DNA of 32,019 nucleotides. Origin: Parasitella parasitica (lineage: Eukaryota > Mucoromycota > Mucoromycetes > Mucorales > Mucoraceae). Location of the stretch: assembly GCA_025201805.1 (NCBI GenBank), contig MU619285.1, forward strand, positions 36,361 to 68,379, given 5' to 3'. The notes beneath the pieces were generated by a model. It was not told the DNA's origin, searched no databases, and saw only the letters and a list, made by a program, of their open reading frames with translations. The stretch's first letter is position 1; every line of letters starts with the position of its first letter. The translations under genes and the position numbers were made by a program. Positions 1 through 11,600 of this stretch are shown piece after piece.

Positions 1-1056
1 TTTTTTTCGTGCGCCTGACTTCTTCTCTAGGATAGAGCAAGAGCATACCTGTGATAGACTAACAGTGCGGCAACATTAAATGTAAAACTAGACTTCGTAT
101 CAGCAGATGATTTCAGTAAATAAACTACATCTGAATCTAGCTCTTGGGGAAAATTGCGCCGCAGCAACCAAACTAGACATACGCCGTATTTTGAGGAGTA
201 TCTATATTTGTTATGTATCAGAGTTATGTATCATAATGTAGGAGACGATCCTCTAATGTTGTATTCCTGTGATGCAGCAGGAAAAAAAAAGTTCGTCCCA
301 GTAACTTGCTGGTATAACTTCGTGCTATCCCGCATTTTTATAATTCAAGCAGGCGCAGTATGAAAAGTCAGACTTTCTTGTAGTATTCAACGTAGTCTTG
401 AGATTTATGCAGTGAACCCACAACACAAGTGGCCTGTACACTCTTGTATTCGTTTAAACATCACATTTTATTTTATTTGAAGTAGAACATTTCATAGATT
501 TAGATCACAAAGACACCAGCAATTTGCAAACATGTGCTTCTCTTGGTGCAGGCCCTATTAGCATGATGCCTTTCACAAGTAAATATTAGACTTTAAATCT
601 GCTATGATATACAGTTTTCCTTTGCTTGAGCACAACAGCGCACCAATATTAATATTGACGCATTGCATGCGTTTTTGAGTTAAGTGATGCGGGTTCATCA
701 AGGTGCATTGTTTACGCACTTTTACGTACTAGACGCAGAAAACAGGCGGCCTATGTGCATGCAGTTATATATATAGAATGCATTTATCAAGGTTAGACTG
801 TACTTGGTCACTTCAGATGAAGAAAATAAGAATAAACTCGGTATCTGATGATTGACTAAACGCTCAAGAGATATCGTACACAATCAGATCCTGTCTGACA
901 CTTAATTGTCAAACAAGGTTGTGTACAATACTGTAGTAGTCAGAGCAAGACCTACCGTATATTATTCAATCAGCTAATTATTTTGAATGTGAATCATTCA
1001 TCGATAATTTAGAGTTCGAGATTTAGATTAAGTTGAACATAAATAGATAGTTTTTC
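1..1056. other. AT-rich intergenic sequence, nothing recognised
   Basis: This stretch has no open frame with recognisable protein character. A 69-codon open frame at 154-363 (plus) has no motif and low-complexity flanks, so I do not call it a gene. No tRNA, rRNA or terminal-repeat structure was seen. Confidence 0.5.
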
Positions 1057-1290
1057 TTGTACAAGACATTCTATTGATCACTTCTATTTACTATATAATA
1101 GAATAGGCAGTGACATTTAACCTTGGATTCCATCAGAAACGGTTGCCATGACAACTGAATTGAAATAATAGGGTAACCATGGATATGACACTTTATTATG
1201 CAAGACGTTCCATGATCGTTTCTATTTTTTTTTTTATAAAATACTCGGTGATGTTTAACTTGGATTCAATCAGCTCTACGAGGCTGCCAG
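1057..1290. repeat. Diverged ~90 bp direct repeat, two copies about 140 bp apart
   Basis: Copy A (about 1057-1148) and copy B (about 1195-1290) share the same order of short blocks: caagac(a/g)tt, then tgatc.(c/t)tt(c)tattt, a T- or A-rich run, tgac/gatgttta.cttggatt, caatcag or catcag, and ggttgcca or ggctgcca. The copies have diverged by substitutions and small indels. A fragment with attcaatcagct at about 962-974 may belong to an older third copy. Seen directly; the origin is unknown. Confidence 0.55.
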
Positions 1291-2063
1291 TCTCCAGAAT
1301 AAATGAAAAATAAGAGACCTAAAAACCAAGAAGATATCACAGTATGGTTAATGGGGCAAAAAGGTATAAATATTTCCCAGAAAGCCTATCCATAATACAA
1401 CAAGGCTTATTTTTTCTTTACATACAGTGGACTTGTTTAATATAAAAACTATAACCAAACAAACATAGACCAAGAAGGAATGGCGTTAACTAATGCTTTG
1501 GTTGGTTTTTACAATGTCATTCTAGCTTGCTAGTTTTCGAGAAGTCGGCATTAAGCCAAGCGTATATTATTTTCAGAAACTAATTAAAAATACGTAAATG
1601 CTTCAGAAAATAATAAGTAAAACATGTGTGTATGAATCAAAGCATGGAATAAATGATCATGCATTTATATTTAGAATAAAAGTTCTTTAAACAGAGTAAA
1701 TAATGTTGAAAGCCGGGCAAAAAAGGTTGAATCTTTCGAAATTGGAAATGGCTAAAGCGAAAAAGGCGATTTTATAAGCTGTACACTCTGTTCTATTTAA
1801 TAATATGTTACAAGTGTCATGTCGGGTGTGCTGCATACCAAAAGCTTTCTGGTCCTGTTAACACAGATCGAGTTGTTCCTGAATTTGAGTTTTACAAAAC
1901 GGCCGCAGCCAGCAAAATTTTGTTACTTTAGCATGATAAAGATATTCTGAATAAAACCAGATACGAAACTGAAGGTTTTTCTCGCCGTAGAAAATATAAC
2001 CTTTATTCATACTAGAACTATATCTTGATCAATCTTTATCTTGTACATAACTTGATATAGGCC
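1291..2063. other. AT-rich non-coding sequence, nothing recognised
   Basis: There is no coding potential, repeat partner or RNA gene that I can support. Short poly-T and poly-A runs are present. Confidence 0.5.
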
Positions 2064-2495
2064 CATATGCTGAAAAAACATCAGAAAAATCTTGTTTTGG
2101 CAGTATCTCGATTGCAAAGATAGATATCGAGAATCGAAAGACGTGGTGAGGTACAGTTATCATACTAGTATTGGCCTGTATTCTTAGTTTGGTCCTCAAA
2201 TCCGTACCTTAAAATGACCCTGAAGATCAACCCAAAGTTGAAAACTGAAAATCGAGTCTGAGGTTTGGGGTCTAAACATGGCAAAATCTGAAAAATGGTC
2301 ATAGGTACATGAGGCTCCGACATGTTGTAGAGTATTGCAAAAGAAAAAGGTTTTAGCTGAAAGTTGTGTCTCCATCGCTTAATAGTTTGTAAACATATTT
2401 GCAGAGATTGCGAATTATGCCTTTAAGCGGGGAAGTAGGTAATATTTCAGATTTGGTGGTATTTATTTCATCCAAAAATGAAGGTGTACAAGAAT
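2064..2495 (+). repeat. ~430 bp direct repeat, left copy
   Basis: This copy begins at catatgctg and ends near gaatg. It shares long blocks in the same order and orientation with 3537-3952: ggcagtatctcga, gttatcatactagtatt, aaatgaccctgaagatc, gaggtttggggtc, ttaatagtttgtaaacatat and atttatttcat.caaaaat. Identity by eye is about 75-80 percent with small indels. It has no open reading frame. It could be an old long terminal repeat or a dispersed non-coding repeat; target-site duplications were not identified. Confidence 0.75.
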
Positions 2496-3536
2496 GGTTT
2501 TTGAGCCTGTATTATACAGTATCTCAGCTATTGATTCATGAGGGGACATATGCAAGATACCTATTAGAATAATGCTTTGCTCTTCAATTGAAAATAGTTG
2601 GTGCCCTCATTTACAGAGAAAAAGAAAGGCTGTAGATTGAATCTCAGCATTGTGTTTCCATTTGACCCGAACCAGTTTTGAGCATTTTCACATAGTTCAT
2701 TGCTAGATATCTCAAAAACGCAATAGGTATATCGGATATGCGTACTAAGTGTTTTATAATAGAAAATAAATTCTGCATGCAGCCATATGAATTAAAAGAC
2801 TATAGAAACACCTTTTTTTATTACCAATTTTTAAATATTCAAAAAACGCCCTTTTTGATCGTTTTTGAGTAAAATCAAGCATATTTTGAGCACATTCAGC
2901 ACTATAAAGTTGACCAAAACAACCATCATGTCAATACCTACACGTCAATATTTTAGTCATAACTGTAGCTATAATATTTCTGCCAAAAATTAAAACCTTG
3001 TCTCCACTAAAATGAACCAACAATTTTTCGGCCCTATGTTTAGAGGGCCAAAATGGAGCCTTTCAAAAGGGTAAAGAACCATACTGTTTTTCGCCATTAT
3101 CTCGCTCAAAAATTGATATTTTTAACCAAACAAAAACCATCGTGTAGCTATTTTGTAGCTCTATATTAGTATTGCTATACCACGTAACTTTAAATACTAC
3201 TTATTGCTCTGGAAGTTATAAAATAAATCAAGCCTCTGCTAAAAACAAATGGAAAAAATATTTTTTTCTTCATATCTATCTAAAAACTAATAAATCTAGT
3301 AGAGAATCAAGTTTAAAAAAGACTTTAGTATGAACACAAGCCAAAGTGTCTTAGTAGATTTTTGAGAAACAGAGGGATAAAGTTTAGTATAAAATGACAA
3401 AATTGGTTCAAGCTTGTCGAATTCGAGTTTTACTACGACATGTTTAGTACCAGGAGGTGTACCAAAGCGTGCCTTATTACCTTACTTAGGAACTTAAACA
3501 TGATGTAATTGCAAAATTAGGTACTTGTTATAGCAA
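2496..3536. other. AT-rich spacer between the two direct repeats
   Basis: This is about 1.04 kb of very AT-rich DNA between the two repeat copies. All frames are broken and no retroelement protein motif was found, so it is not a recognisable internal region of an LTR element. Confidence 0.5.
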
Positions 3537-3952
3537 CATATGCTGTAGTAAAATCTGCAAAATTTAGGTTTGGCAGTATCTCGACCGCAAAAATAGATAT
3601 TAAGGATCCGAAACTGTGGTGAAGTATAGTTATCATACTAGTATTAGGATGCATACTTGCCTTGGACCCCAAATCCGTATCTAAAAATGACCCTGAAGAT
3701 CGACCCAAAGCTGAAAATTGATGAGGTTTGGGGTCCAAACACAGCAAAATGAGAAAAGTGGTGATCAGTAGATGAGACTTGGGTACGTTGTAGAATGGTG
3801 CAAAAGAACAAAATTTTGTCTCAAGGTTGTGTGTCTATTGTTTAATAGTTTGTAAACATATTAGAGATTGACTTCAAGTGGAGAAAAGGGTGCTACTGTA
3901 TTTCAGATTTGCTAATATTTATTTCATTCAAAAATAAAGGTATATATGAATG
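3537..3952 (+). repeat. ~415 bp direct repeat, right copy
   Basis: This is the partner of the repeat at 2064-2495, in the same orientation. It starts at catatgctg and ends at tatatatgaatg. It carries several small deletions relative to the left copy, for example around 3720 and 3865. A spurious 76-codon minus-strand frame inside it (3517-3747) is not conserved in the other copy, which argues against protein function. Confidence 0.75.
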
Positions 3953-4172
3953 ACGAGCTGCCATAATTGATATCTTTGTCATTATTTATTCTTTTTCTGA
4001 ATATTTATTGTGTAGGGGAAAGCACTTTGATCAGGAGTGTTTTCCTTCACACAACATTCATTGATAAGCAGGCCTTAAAATATATTTGTAGTGCGTTTTG
4101 ATTTATATGAGCTCGAATGGCATGAATTGACTTTGCGTGACATTTGAGTCTTGATTTCTCAGTTGTGCGCTT

Positions 4173-4598
4173 TTAGCTATACCATTCCATTTGCAACCAG
4201 AATTGGCTCGGCCAGTTCGGGGTGATTAATATGACTGAAGCGACTTATTCCTGTCTCAACTTGTGGATCACTCTAGGAATCAGCTGCCTGGGTGGGTGTA
4301 GGTACAGCCCCTTTGTTTGCAAACTCTGTTGAAAGGCGACAGTTACTGCATCTTCTGGGTCTGGGAGGTAGCACCAAAGCTCCCTGTCCCGCTTGTTCTC
4401 CCTCGAAGCAAATGCTTCCATCTTGAGCCGCCTTCAAAGAGACTCCAGCATATTGAAGTGACGTCTGGGAAGTTTTAACTGGTACAGTGGCCTACTTCGC
4501 CTGCTCAGTGCATCTGCTGTCGTACTCCGCTTGCCGACAATGTGCTGAAATCTTATCCTTACTGTTGAATTCATTATTAATTTCTGCAACCTCTGGCG
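4173..4598 (-). pseudogene. DIRS-like retroelement relic: end of RNase H and downstream region
   Basis: One minus-strand frame of 142 codons is broken by TGA at 4434-4436 and TAA at 4245-4247, but otherwise reads as retroelement protein. The motifs in order are the RNase H tail HIVGKRSTTADALSRR, then an acidic or aromatic stretch (EAFASRENKRDRELWCYLPD), then GLYLHPPRQLIPRVIHKLRQE, then VILITPNWPSQFW. ADALSR is the usual end of retroelement RNase H. The later 'VLVTP.WPSQ.W' block is typical of DIRS/Ngaro elements (tyrosine-recombinase retrotransposons), which lie downstream of RT-RNase H. The two stops make it dead. No reverse-transcriptase or recombinase part was found. Family placement comes from motif recognition. 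Confidence 0.75.
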
Positions 4599-5133
4599 CT
4601 AGATTTTGTAGAGCTATGGATGCGGTTTCCCTGGACTTCATTGCATATTTGACGACCGCGGTACAGTATCTCGACGAATTTGATCCGAAATAGCGTATAG
4701 ATTAGAGTTCCCACCGCAATAGGCCACTAAATCAGTCAAAAACTGTGTCTTTTTGTCAACAGCTCGGGTGATGTTGATGATGACAGAAAAAGGCACAGTG
4801 CCGGTTAAGAAAGGACGAGGTACTCTGGTAACAAAATGGCCGACTGGGCAATGAGGGTTCAGAGATGGAGTCATGACACTCGACTTTGAGAAAACTTCTA
4901 ACAATAGTTTTTTTTGTTTGTTGAAACGACTTCGGACCTCGGAAGGTGCCGTTTGATTCTTTAGCGGAGGAAGCCATGAACGGGTTCATTCTTAATTTAT
5001 TTTCTATAGCTGAAGTGACCACGTACAGTCTAACCTTGGTAAATGCATGTACTTTATACCGGAAAGTAATATCCCATTTTACATTAGGATTCCGATAGTT
5101 TGAATATCCACGCCCTTTGCAGGTATTGCTCAT
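4599..5133 (-). pseudogene. Unassigned degraded coding-like region upstream of the DIRS relic
   Basis: A 125-codon minus frame starting at 5133 and a second frame ending at 4638 overlap as if separated by a frameshift near 4880. The peptides are rich in K, R and N and contain CKGRGYSNYRNPNVKW near the start. I recognise no domain. Because it abuts the DIRS relic on the same strand, it may be remnant upstream element sequence, but this is inference. Confidence 0.25.
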
Positions 5134-5274
5134 TTATATATCGTTACAAGTATGAAAAACGCAAATTCGTATTTATATATATATATATGAAGTATGGAAG
5201 AATGAGGGCCGAGCAAATAATCAATTGATACCGAGAATGATTGATGGAGTGGAATAAAATTAAGACAAAAAAGC

Positions 5275-6025
5275 TTATTTGTGCGAATTCAAATGTCCAC
5301 ATTTCTTGCAGGTCCTCAGTTGCTCATTTGACGCAAATTTTTCAATCACAGGTTTTAATTGTGTCCCCAAATCCACACAATGAAATGATTCTTCATATAC
5401 AATCTCTCTGCACTCTTCTTTTTCACAATACCATCTTAAAGAATCTATGGGTTTTTGGATTAGTCATTAAAATGTTCCCTTCAACAGTGTCACACTGAGT
5501 TTTATAATATTTGGAATATCTCATCAAATTTACCTGTATGATGGGGTAATCGAACTCTTTCAACGACAATCCCAATTGTATTCTCATAACGGACAGGATT
5601 ATGAGGCGTATTAGCTATCAAAAACTTTAGCATTGACCTCAAACATGCCGAGTTAAAACTCACCAGGAAGAAGAAACATGTCGCCTTCTTCAACATTGAT
5701 ATTCCTAAATACACCATCATCAACTACCTTGATTGTCAAATTCCCTTGCACTTGGTAAAACCATTCCTGATTTATGGAAAAAAGTGAAAGAAAAAAACAA
5801 AAAAAAAAAAAATCTCAGTTGCCTGTGTGTGATTTATTCGGCCATGTCAAATCCATACTATACCTCGGTCTCATTTATATGATAGTCTGTCCGTTTATTA
5901 GGGCCACCGACAATCATTATGATTGTATCTTGACCTTTAGAAAGTAGGTAATTGTTTACCGGTGGTTGAAGTTTATCTGCGTTTTCTTTGATCCATTTTG
6001 GGAAATTAATTGGTGGCGAAAGCAT
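5275..6025 (-). CDS. bna1: 3-hydroxyanthranilate 3,4-dioxygenase, complete, four exons
   Basis: This enzyme opens the ring of 3-hydroxyanthranilate with O2 to give the precursor of quinolinate, in the cytosolic kynurenine route from tryptophan to NAD. Exons: 6025-5864, 5766-5664, 5614-5534, 5444-5275. The total is 516 nt, or 171 residues plus stop, a normal fungal length. All three introns (97, 49 and 89 nt) are GT-AG. The cupin metal ligands are His49, Glu55 and His93, each offset by two from human His47/Glu53/His91. Substrate arginines Arg45 and Arg97 are present, with GGPN.RTDYHI and PHNPVR as landmarks. Cys122, Cys127, Cys161 and Cys164 form the rubredoxin-like second metal site of fungal and bacterial enzymes, which the human protein lacks. 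The start is set by [11 protein letters not shown], which matches family N-termini. The giant kinase gene lies 770 bp upstream on the same strand, with no evident functional link. Confidence 0.95.
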
Positions 6026-6084
6026 TGTGTCTCGGAAAAATTAAGGTAGAGAAGAAGAAAAGAAAGGAAAAGGGCATGTATGGA

Positions 6085-6300
6085 TTATTTATAATTACAT
6101 GATGGATATCTAAAATCAAGTAGCCTGTGACTCGTCAGAGCCCAATGTTGATCTGATAATGACGATCTTCGTGAGCTAAAGATGTACTTCAAAGTGCCAC
6201 CATCTACTTGGGAGTAGTAGAGCCTTTTGTCCTGGCCACAGGTTTTTAGATATGCTATCAGGTTGGAAATGCTCACGTTGCCTTTGAATTCATCTTTATG
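6085..6300 (-). pseudogene. Short unassigned coding-like fragment
   Basis: About 70 codons are open on the minus strand, running from near 6300 (KDEFKGNVSISNLIAYL) to a stop at 6085 (RYPSCNYK). The composition is protein-like, but no family is certain. The layout of a short basic helix followed by YYSQVDGGTLKYIF loosely recalls the region before the catalytic domain of Mutator-like transposases. That is a weak resemblance and I would not name it on this basis. An in-frame stop lies directly upstream. Confidence 0.25.
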
Positions 6301-6796
6301 ATCATCAGTTCAGCTCTTCGTCTCATGGAGGTTGAGAGAAGCAGCCCCAAATCAATAATCTGAAGCTATAAATAGCCATTTCCGAGGTCGATTATAAAAG
6401 TTCACCTGTCAAAAAAAAAACTTTAATACAATATTTTAACGCTAATTCATATATAATAATTGCGCTTTCAACAATAGTTAAGGCTTCGCAAGGATTATAT
6501 ACGCTATAATTGAACGAAATATTCCTAGAAACGCTCGAGCATAAATGCTGTTTGATGAATGACGTTTCTTCTAGATGAAGACTGCACGAGATGCTCACGA
6601 GACAATCCCCCCCCTTTTTTTTTACAAACATTTGTGATTGCATCAAAAAGCAATAAGATTGACGCAGCGGGGAAATTACGACTCTCAACGGGTAAATTGA
6701 TTGCCTGAATACATTTGCTCTTTTTCTTTCAAGAGATGATACTTTTACCCGTGATTTTAGGCCAAGTATGTAAGAACAACATACAGGTCTTCTTTA
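6301..6796. other. Intergenic, between the kinase 3' end and the dioxygenase 5' end
   Basis: This is AT-rich with a C/T run near 6607-6622. A 98-codon minus frame (6392-6688) has no motif, and its composition follows the homopolymer runs, so I leave it out. The dioxygenase promoter should lie in 6026-6300. Confidence 0.4.
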
Positions 6797-6799
6797 TTA
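6793..6799 (-). promoter_or_regulatory. AATAAA poly(A) signal overlapping the DNA-PKcs stop codon
   Basis: The stop TAA at 6799-6797 is followed directly by TAAAG, so the hexamer AATAAA begins inside the stop codon. If used, it would give a 3' UTR of only a few tens of bases. Use is inferred from the consensus only. Confidence 0.4.
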
Positions 6800-8667
6800 G
6801 AGGTAGGGAGCCCAACCCTCATATGCGATACCCAAGACACTGGGATCGGTAGCCTGATCTATCAAGCAGCGAACCTGCTCGTTGGTGGTTTTGCAAGTTT
6901 CGCCAACATTTGCTCTTGTATTTTGGCCACGGACACCTTTGGCAATCCTTACAATGTCATCGAAATAAGGCTTGGCCTTGTGGCCATTAGCCAGCTCTTC
7001 AGTAGTAATATCTAAAACATGTCAATATAACAGTGGTCTGTAATAAATACAAAGAAACTTACAGGCTGGGTTGCCTTTGTTTAGTTTTCTCTTGACAACC
7101 CTGATCTTGTTTTGCGGGTACCAAGCAATATCTCGATCAATCGAACTACTGGCAGAGGCGGACATACTGTCATCTTTATCTTCGTCTTTCTCTACATGTC
7201 ATCGATTAAATTAAACAGCCTCAAAATCACACAACGCAACTACACTTACTCTGCAATTTACTCTGTCTCTTGGCTGCTTGCTTCCACTCCAGCTGAGGCT
7301 CCTTTACAAATACTGACAATATGTTTAGCAAAAGCTCTTTTTCAGCTTGTACAGCTTGGTTAGAAATGAGAGTTAGTCATCATGACAGGTGCGCAGATAA
7401 GATACTCCTACCAGTTAAAATCTGTGTCATGGTATCTTCCAAGATACCGGCAATCCCCAATGGGTTCAACACAGCAACAAGCTGGCGGGTTAGTCGAAAC
7501 GGAACAATTTCCGGGATCGGTAAAAGTTCCGAGGCCACACCAAATGCATACCCAAAATCAATAGGAACCAAACGGCCGCTATGAAATGTTAGTGAATGAC
7601 TTGAAACCCCCTTCCCCCCCTACCCACACACACACACACACAGAATTGATCATTTACCTCTTCAGGTCTACCAAAAAGTTATCACTGTGACGATCACCAA
7701 TACCCATAATGTAGCCAAATATGCAGATACAAGCCAAGCTGTATGCAAACTCTTTTCGGGAGAACAAGAAGGCCTCGGGCGAAGAGGCAAGTTTGAACAA
7801 GTAGTCTCTCACCAAATTCGCAGACACAGCGGCTTCAGACTCTCTAAATTTGCCAATAACCGTTTCTCTGGGCTTGGCGTATGCAGGGTGGTATCTTTCA
7901 GCTATGACTCGAGTATGTCTGTTGTTTGAGATGATCCATCTTTGGTATATTCGTTTAGCAACCTCAATTTCATTGCCAGAAGCTTGCTCATTCATACAAG
8001 CTCTCAGGGGGGTTGTGTTGTCCAACCATTCGATAATGCCCAAACTCGATGCCATAGGGATGACCTTGTACGTCCCGATCTGGATGTCTTGATTGTAGCA
8101 GAACTTGTTCTTCCTAACTGCATCGTTCATGACTCCGAATGCTTGCTGTATACGTTCATCCTGTCTTAAGTCTTCGCCTCCTTTAACCAGAAACAAGTAC
8201 TCCTTTTCGTCTGTGCCATAGATCTTGATTCTCTTGGGTTTTCGCAGAGAGTGCATGACGAGCAGCGTGGGATCGATATAGGCGACCTTGGCGTGCAATT
8301 CTGGGAATGGCTTTGATAATCCATCATACTGTCCTGGGATTTCCAGCTCTTGATCATGCTCGATGCTCTTGAAGGAATTGAGCCATGGTGAGTATGATTT
8401 CAAGCTCTTTTCTTCCTCAGGGTTCGACCGACTTTCGAGATGTTGCTGGCAGAATTTGTCAAGCTCAGTCAAATTTTTTGAAGTGAGCCTACGGATCTTG
8501 CTACCCTTTTCGCCAAGAACTCTGATAAAGTGGTTTGCAATCTTGGAAGCCAACTTCTTGGGGATGGTGCCTAATTTTTCGCTGTAATTATTCAAGACAA
8601 GCTGGTGGAAATCTTTGTACTTGGATGCAATGAATGATTGAGAGACATTGTCATTAGCCAAATCACT
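6797..8667 (-). other. prkdc: DNA-PKcs kinase and FATC domains
   Basis: Exons 24-28 (about residue 3571 onward). The ATP-binding lysine is Lys3732 in FLVKGGEDLRQDER. The catalytic loop is GIGDRHSDNF with Asp3895, His3897 and Asn3900. The metal-binding Asp3914 sits in IDFGYAFG, where DNA-PKcs has IDFGHAFG. RLTRQLVAVLNP follows, as in vertebrates. The FATC tail ends EGWAPYL (EGWEPWM in human). An insert rich in Lys, Asp and Ser, KKDEDKDDSMSASASSS, is encoded by exon 27 just before DIAWYPQNKIRVVKRKL. All catalytic residues are intact, so activity is expected. Confidence 0.95.
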
Positions 8668-11600
8668 CTATTAGAGTTTGTTAGTCCATTTTTGTACCGT
8701 TTAAACATCAGTCTCTAGTACCTTGATGTAGGCGAGAAAATCTTTAACGATATGATAAGGGTTCGTCAAACGCTTCAGTTCATTAGAGAACTCTTCCAAG
8801 ATGGGTGACTGGATGGAGTGCATCACTTTTTCGATGCCGTTACAGACATCTTTTGGCAAGGAGCTCTTTCTCAATTCGTATGTTTCGCAAGATATTTGCA
8901 TGGGGTAAAACAAGGAATTGGGATATGAGTCTGCTAGTGCTTGCAAAGCAGGCAAGATGTAAGGCGCAATTGGACCATTTATAGAGGACACTAGTTGTGG
9001 GATCCATCTGATATATTTCCAAATAGCATTGAACTTCATAGACTGTGTTTGAGCGGAAGCATTAGTAACATACGTTTTTTTAATGTATAGACGGTGCACA
9101 CTCACAGATTCTTTAAAGACCTGACCTGTGGCAGGATACAATTCAATCAGCTCTAACAAACGGGGAAAGTAATTGGTAGCCTCTCGATGGCCCAAATCCA
9201 TGGCCTCAAAGTAGTTTCTAATGACGATTTCAGCGTATTGTACTGGATCAATAGTCGGCTTGAATTTAGCAGCTTCATCTTCCAACAGGTGCAAAGACTC
9301 ATCACAATATCGTCCAAGCTTCCACAAATATTCGGTTTTTTGAGAAACCTAAATCGAGACAGTTTAGACATTATGCGTTTTGCGGCAAGTGTGTACATCT
9401 TACATGGCTATCAACCAAAAGCTCTGCTTCGGTAAGCAAGTCAAACCCTGTTGCTTGCAAGTAGTTGAGAAACAAGGATGGGTCCTGGATAGTGCGGCTC
9501 AAGTTTCGTTTAGCAACGAGTTTTACCCAAGAAGAAGTGTCTGCTTTCAAAGCAGGCTCAAAAATTGCAGGGTTGGCCACGTACTGCTGCTTCAGCACAT
9601 CAATTGATTCTGCAACTACAAGTCTTTGCTCATACTTTTGCTGGTTGCTAGCATTGGGTGGTAACTTGTTCTCCAGCGATCTCGTCATTAGCCTTTCAAA
9701 TTGAGCTGCCTTTTCCTCATCTGGTTTCTGCTCTAGATCTGACTGCAAGTATCTGATCAAACAGAGCTCTTTCATATATCTCCCAGAATCGTCGTAAAAC
9801 TTTCTGATCTGTGGCAGGATACTGAGATTGTTTTGCCTGAGGGCAGTGTCTTCAGTAATGTTGACAAACTGATTTTTGGCAATATTTAGCTCCTCTAACA
9901 CTTCAGATGAATTAGTAACAGCAGGGGATGCGATATACTCGTGCCTTACATGGGCTATCGTTGAATAGGCTTTCTTTCAGATCTCGTAGATATTCCAGCC
10001 TTGACAAAAGAATCTCATGCCACACATCCATACGGTCGTTTTGAGTATCAGGGCTTCTTTGCACAAGTGCTTTGATAAATGTTTCGATATTTTGACGATT
10101 AAAGGTCTTGTCTTCAATCTTTTTGTGCAGCTCGAGGTAATCTTCGGTTTCTACCGTCTACATGCAAGATATACTTATCAATCGAATGGCTTTTTGGTGA
10201 TTTGGATGATACTTACTCTTTCCAGCTGCGAAAGTCTAGCTAAACGACTGGTGTGTGCCAATGGGTGCAAGGTGGTCCAAGACGAGAGTAACGAATCGTA
10301 CGATCTTCCAATGAATAATCTACCAAGATTATACTCTTTGCGTAGTATCTCAACCATAGACCAATCTATACAGCATATTAGGCCGATACGTCTACAGTGC
10401 TATTATTCATATTGCACATTACCGCAAGCAAACTTGTCCAAAAGCTTTTCTTTGTGATAAGGGTTTTGATATGCTTCGTCAAGAAATCCAAGCAAAGGGT
10501 TGACTTCATTTGGCAGCCATGCCCTCTTTTCAGTTTCCCAAGCCTTGAGGTGGTTTTGCAGACCGCCCTTCTTTCCAGGAGCTGCCTTGAATCTCTCCTT
10601 TTCTTCGTTTAAAGCTGCCTTGTACTCGATCCACTCTTTGCCAGTCATAATTCTCTCGTCTCCAGTCTTTGAGTAGCTTTTGATAAAGTACTCGAGATAG
10701 GGGTCTTCTTTTTCTGTCCATAGCAGGTCCCATTTATCCTCAACAGCATCTCTTGTATCAGACCCGATTCGGTCCCATTGTCCTAATTGGGTCCTGCAAA
10801 ACAACATTTGCTCCTGCCAAAGATTATACTCGCTGTCGTCAACCAGTGTGCCTGACTCGGTCAATGCCTTGTCGTAATGGTTGAATGCGACAGCGTAATT
10901 GCCATCGATTTGAAAACGTAAAGCTTTTTGGACCATGTCATTGCTAGCCACATTTGTCAAGTATATGTTCTCAAAAATTTCCATTTCGTCGATTTGTTGG
11001 TACAAAAGCGACAGGTTGATCCACTTTTCTTGGGTTGGTGAAAGTCTACTGACTCTCTTGGTGGGTCGTTCGTGCGACTCTGAAAATGACAGCTGGTTTT
11101 CCAGGATGGCGATTCCAATGTGATGGTTGTCGCTTTTAGCGCTAGCGACTTTGACGAGCAAAGCAGAAATTGGCGCGCCAAGATCAAACACAATTCGCAA
11201 AAAGGAGCCAATTGTAGGTGTAAAGTATAATTCGCTCATGGTCAGGTTTTTGCTGATCATCTTGACAAACTCGTGTTTGTAGTCCTCATAATCTTGGACT
11301 GCAAGCGATTCCTGCATCTCGTTGATGATGCTACAAGCAAGGCTGCTGTAGAGCAGTCGAGAGATGTTGTAGTCGGCTGTGGCAAGGACCTCCAGAGGAA
11401 GTAGGAGATCCTTATGGCTAATCTGCACATCCGGAATTTCGCCTGCCCTGTAGGAACGGGTCAATGACACCTTCTTTTCATTTGCTTCATCCTTGAAATT
11501 GCGCAGGTTCTCTTGGGTTTTGCGTAGGTTTTCATATCGATCGGCATGAAAACGGCTGATTACAGCTTGAGAAGCGTCTACAAAACGAGGTTTGTAATAC

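Noticed and set aside
2064-3952. Calling the repeat pair LTRs of a retrotransposon
   Set aside because: The spacer has no gag or pol remnants, no primer-binding site was recognised and no target duplication was found.
6392-6688. 98-codon minus frame between the kinase and dioxygenase genes
   Set aside because: Its composition is driven by poly-A and poly-C runs and it shows no domain.
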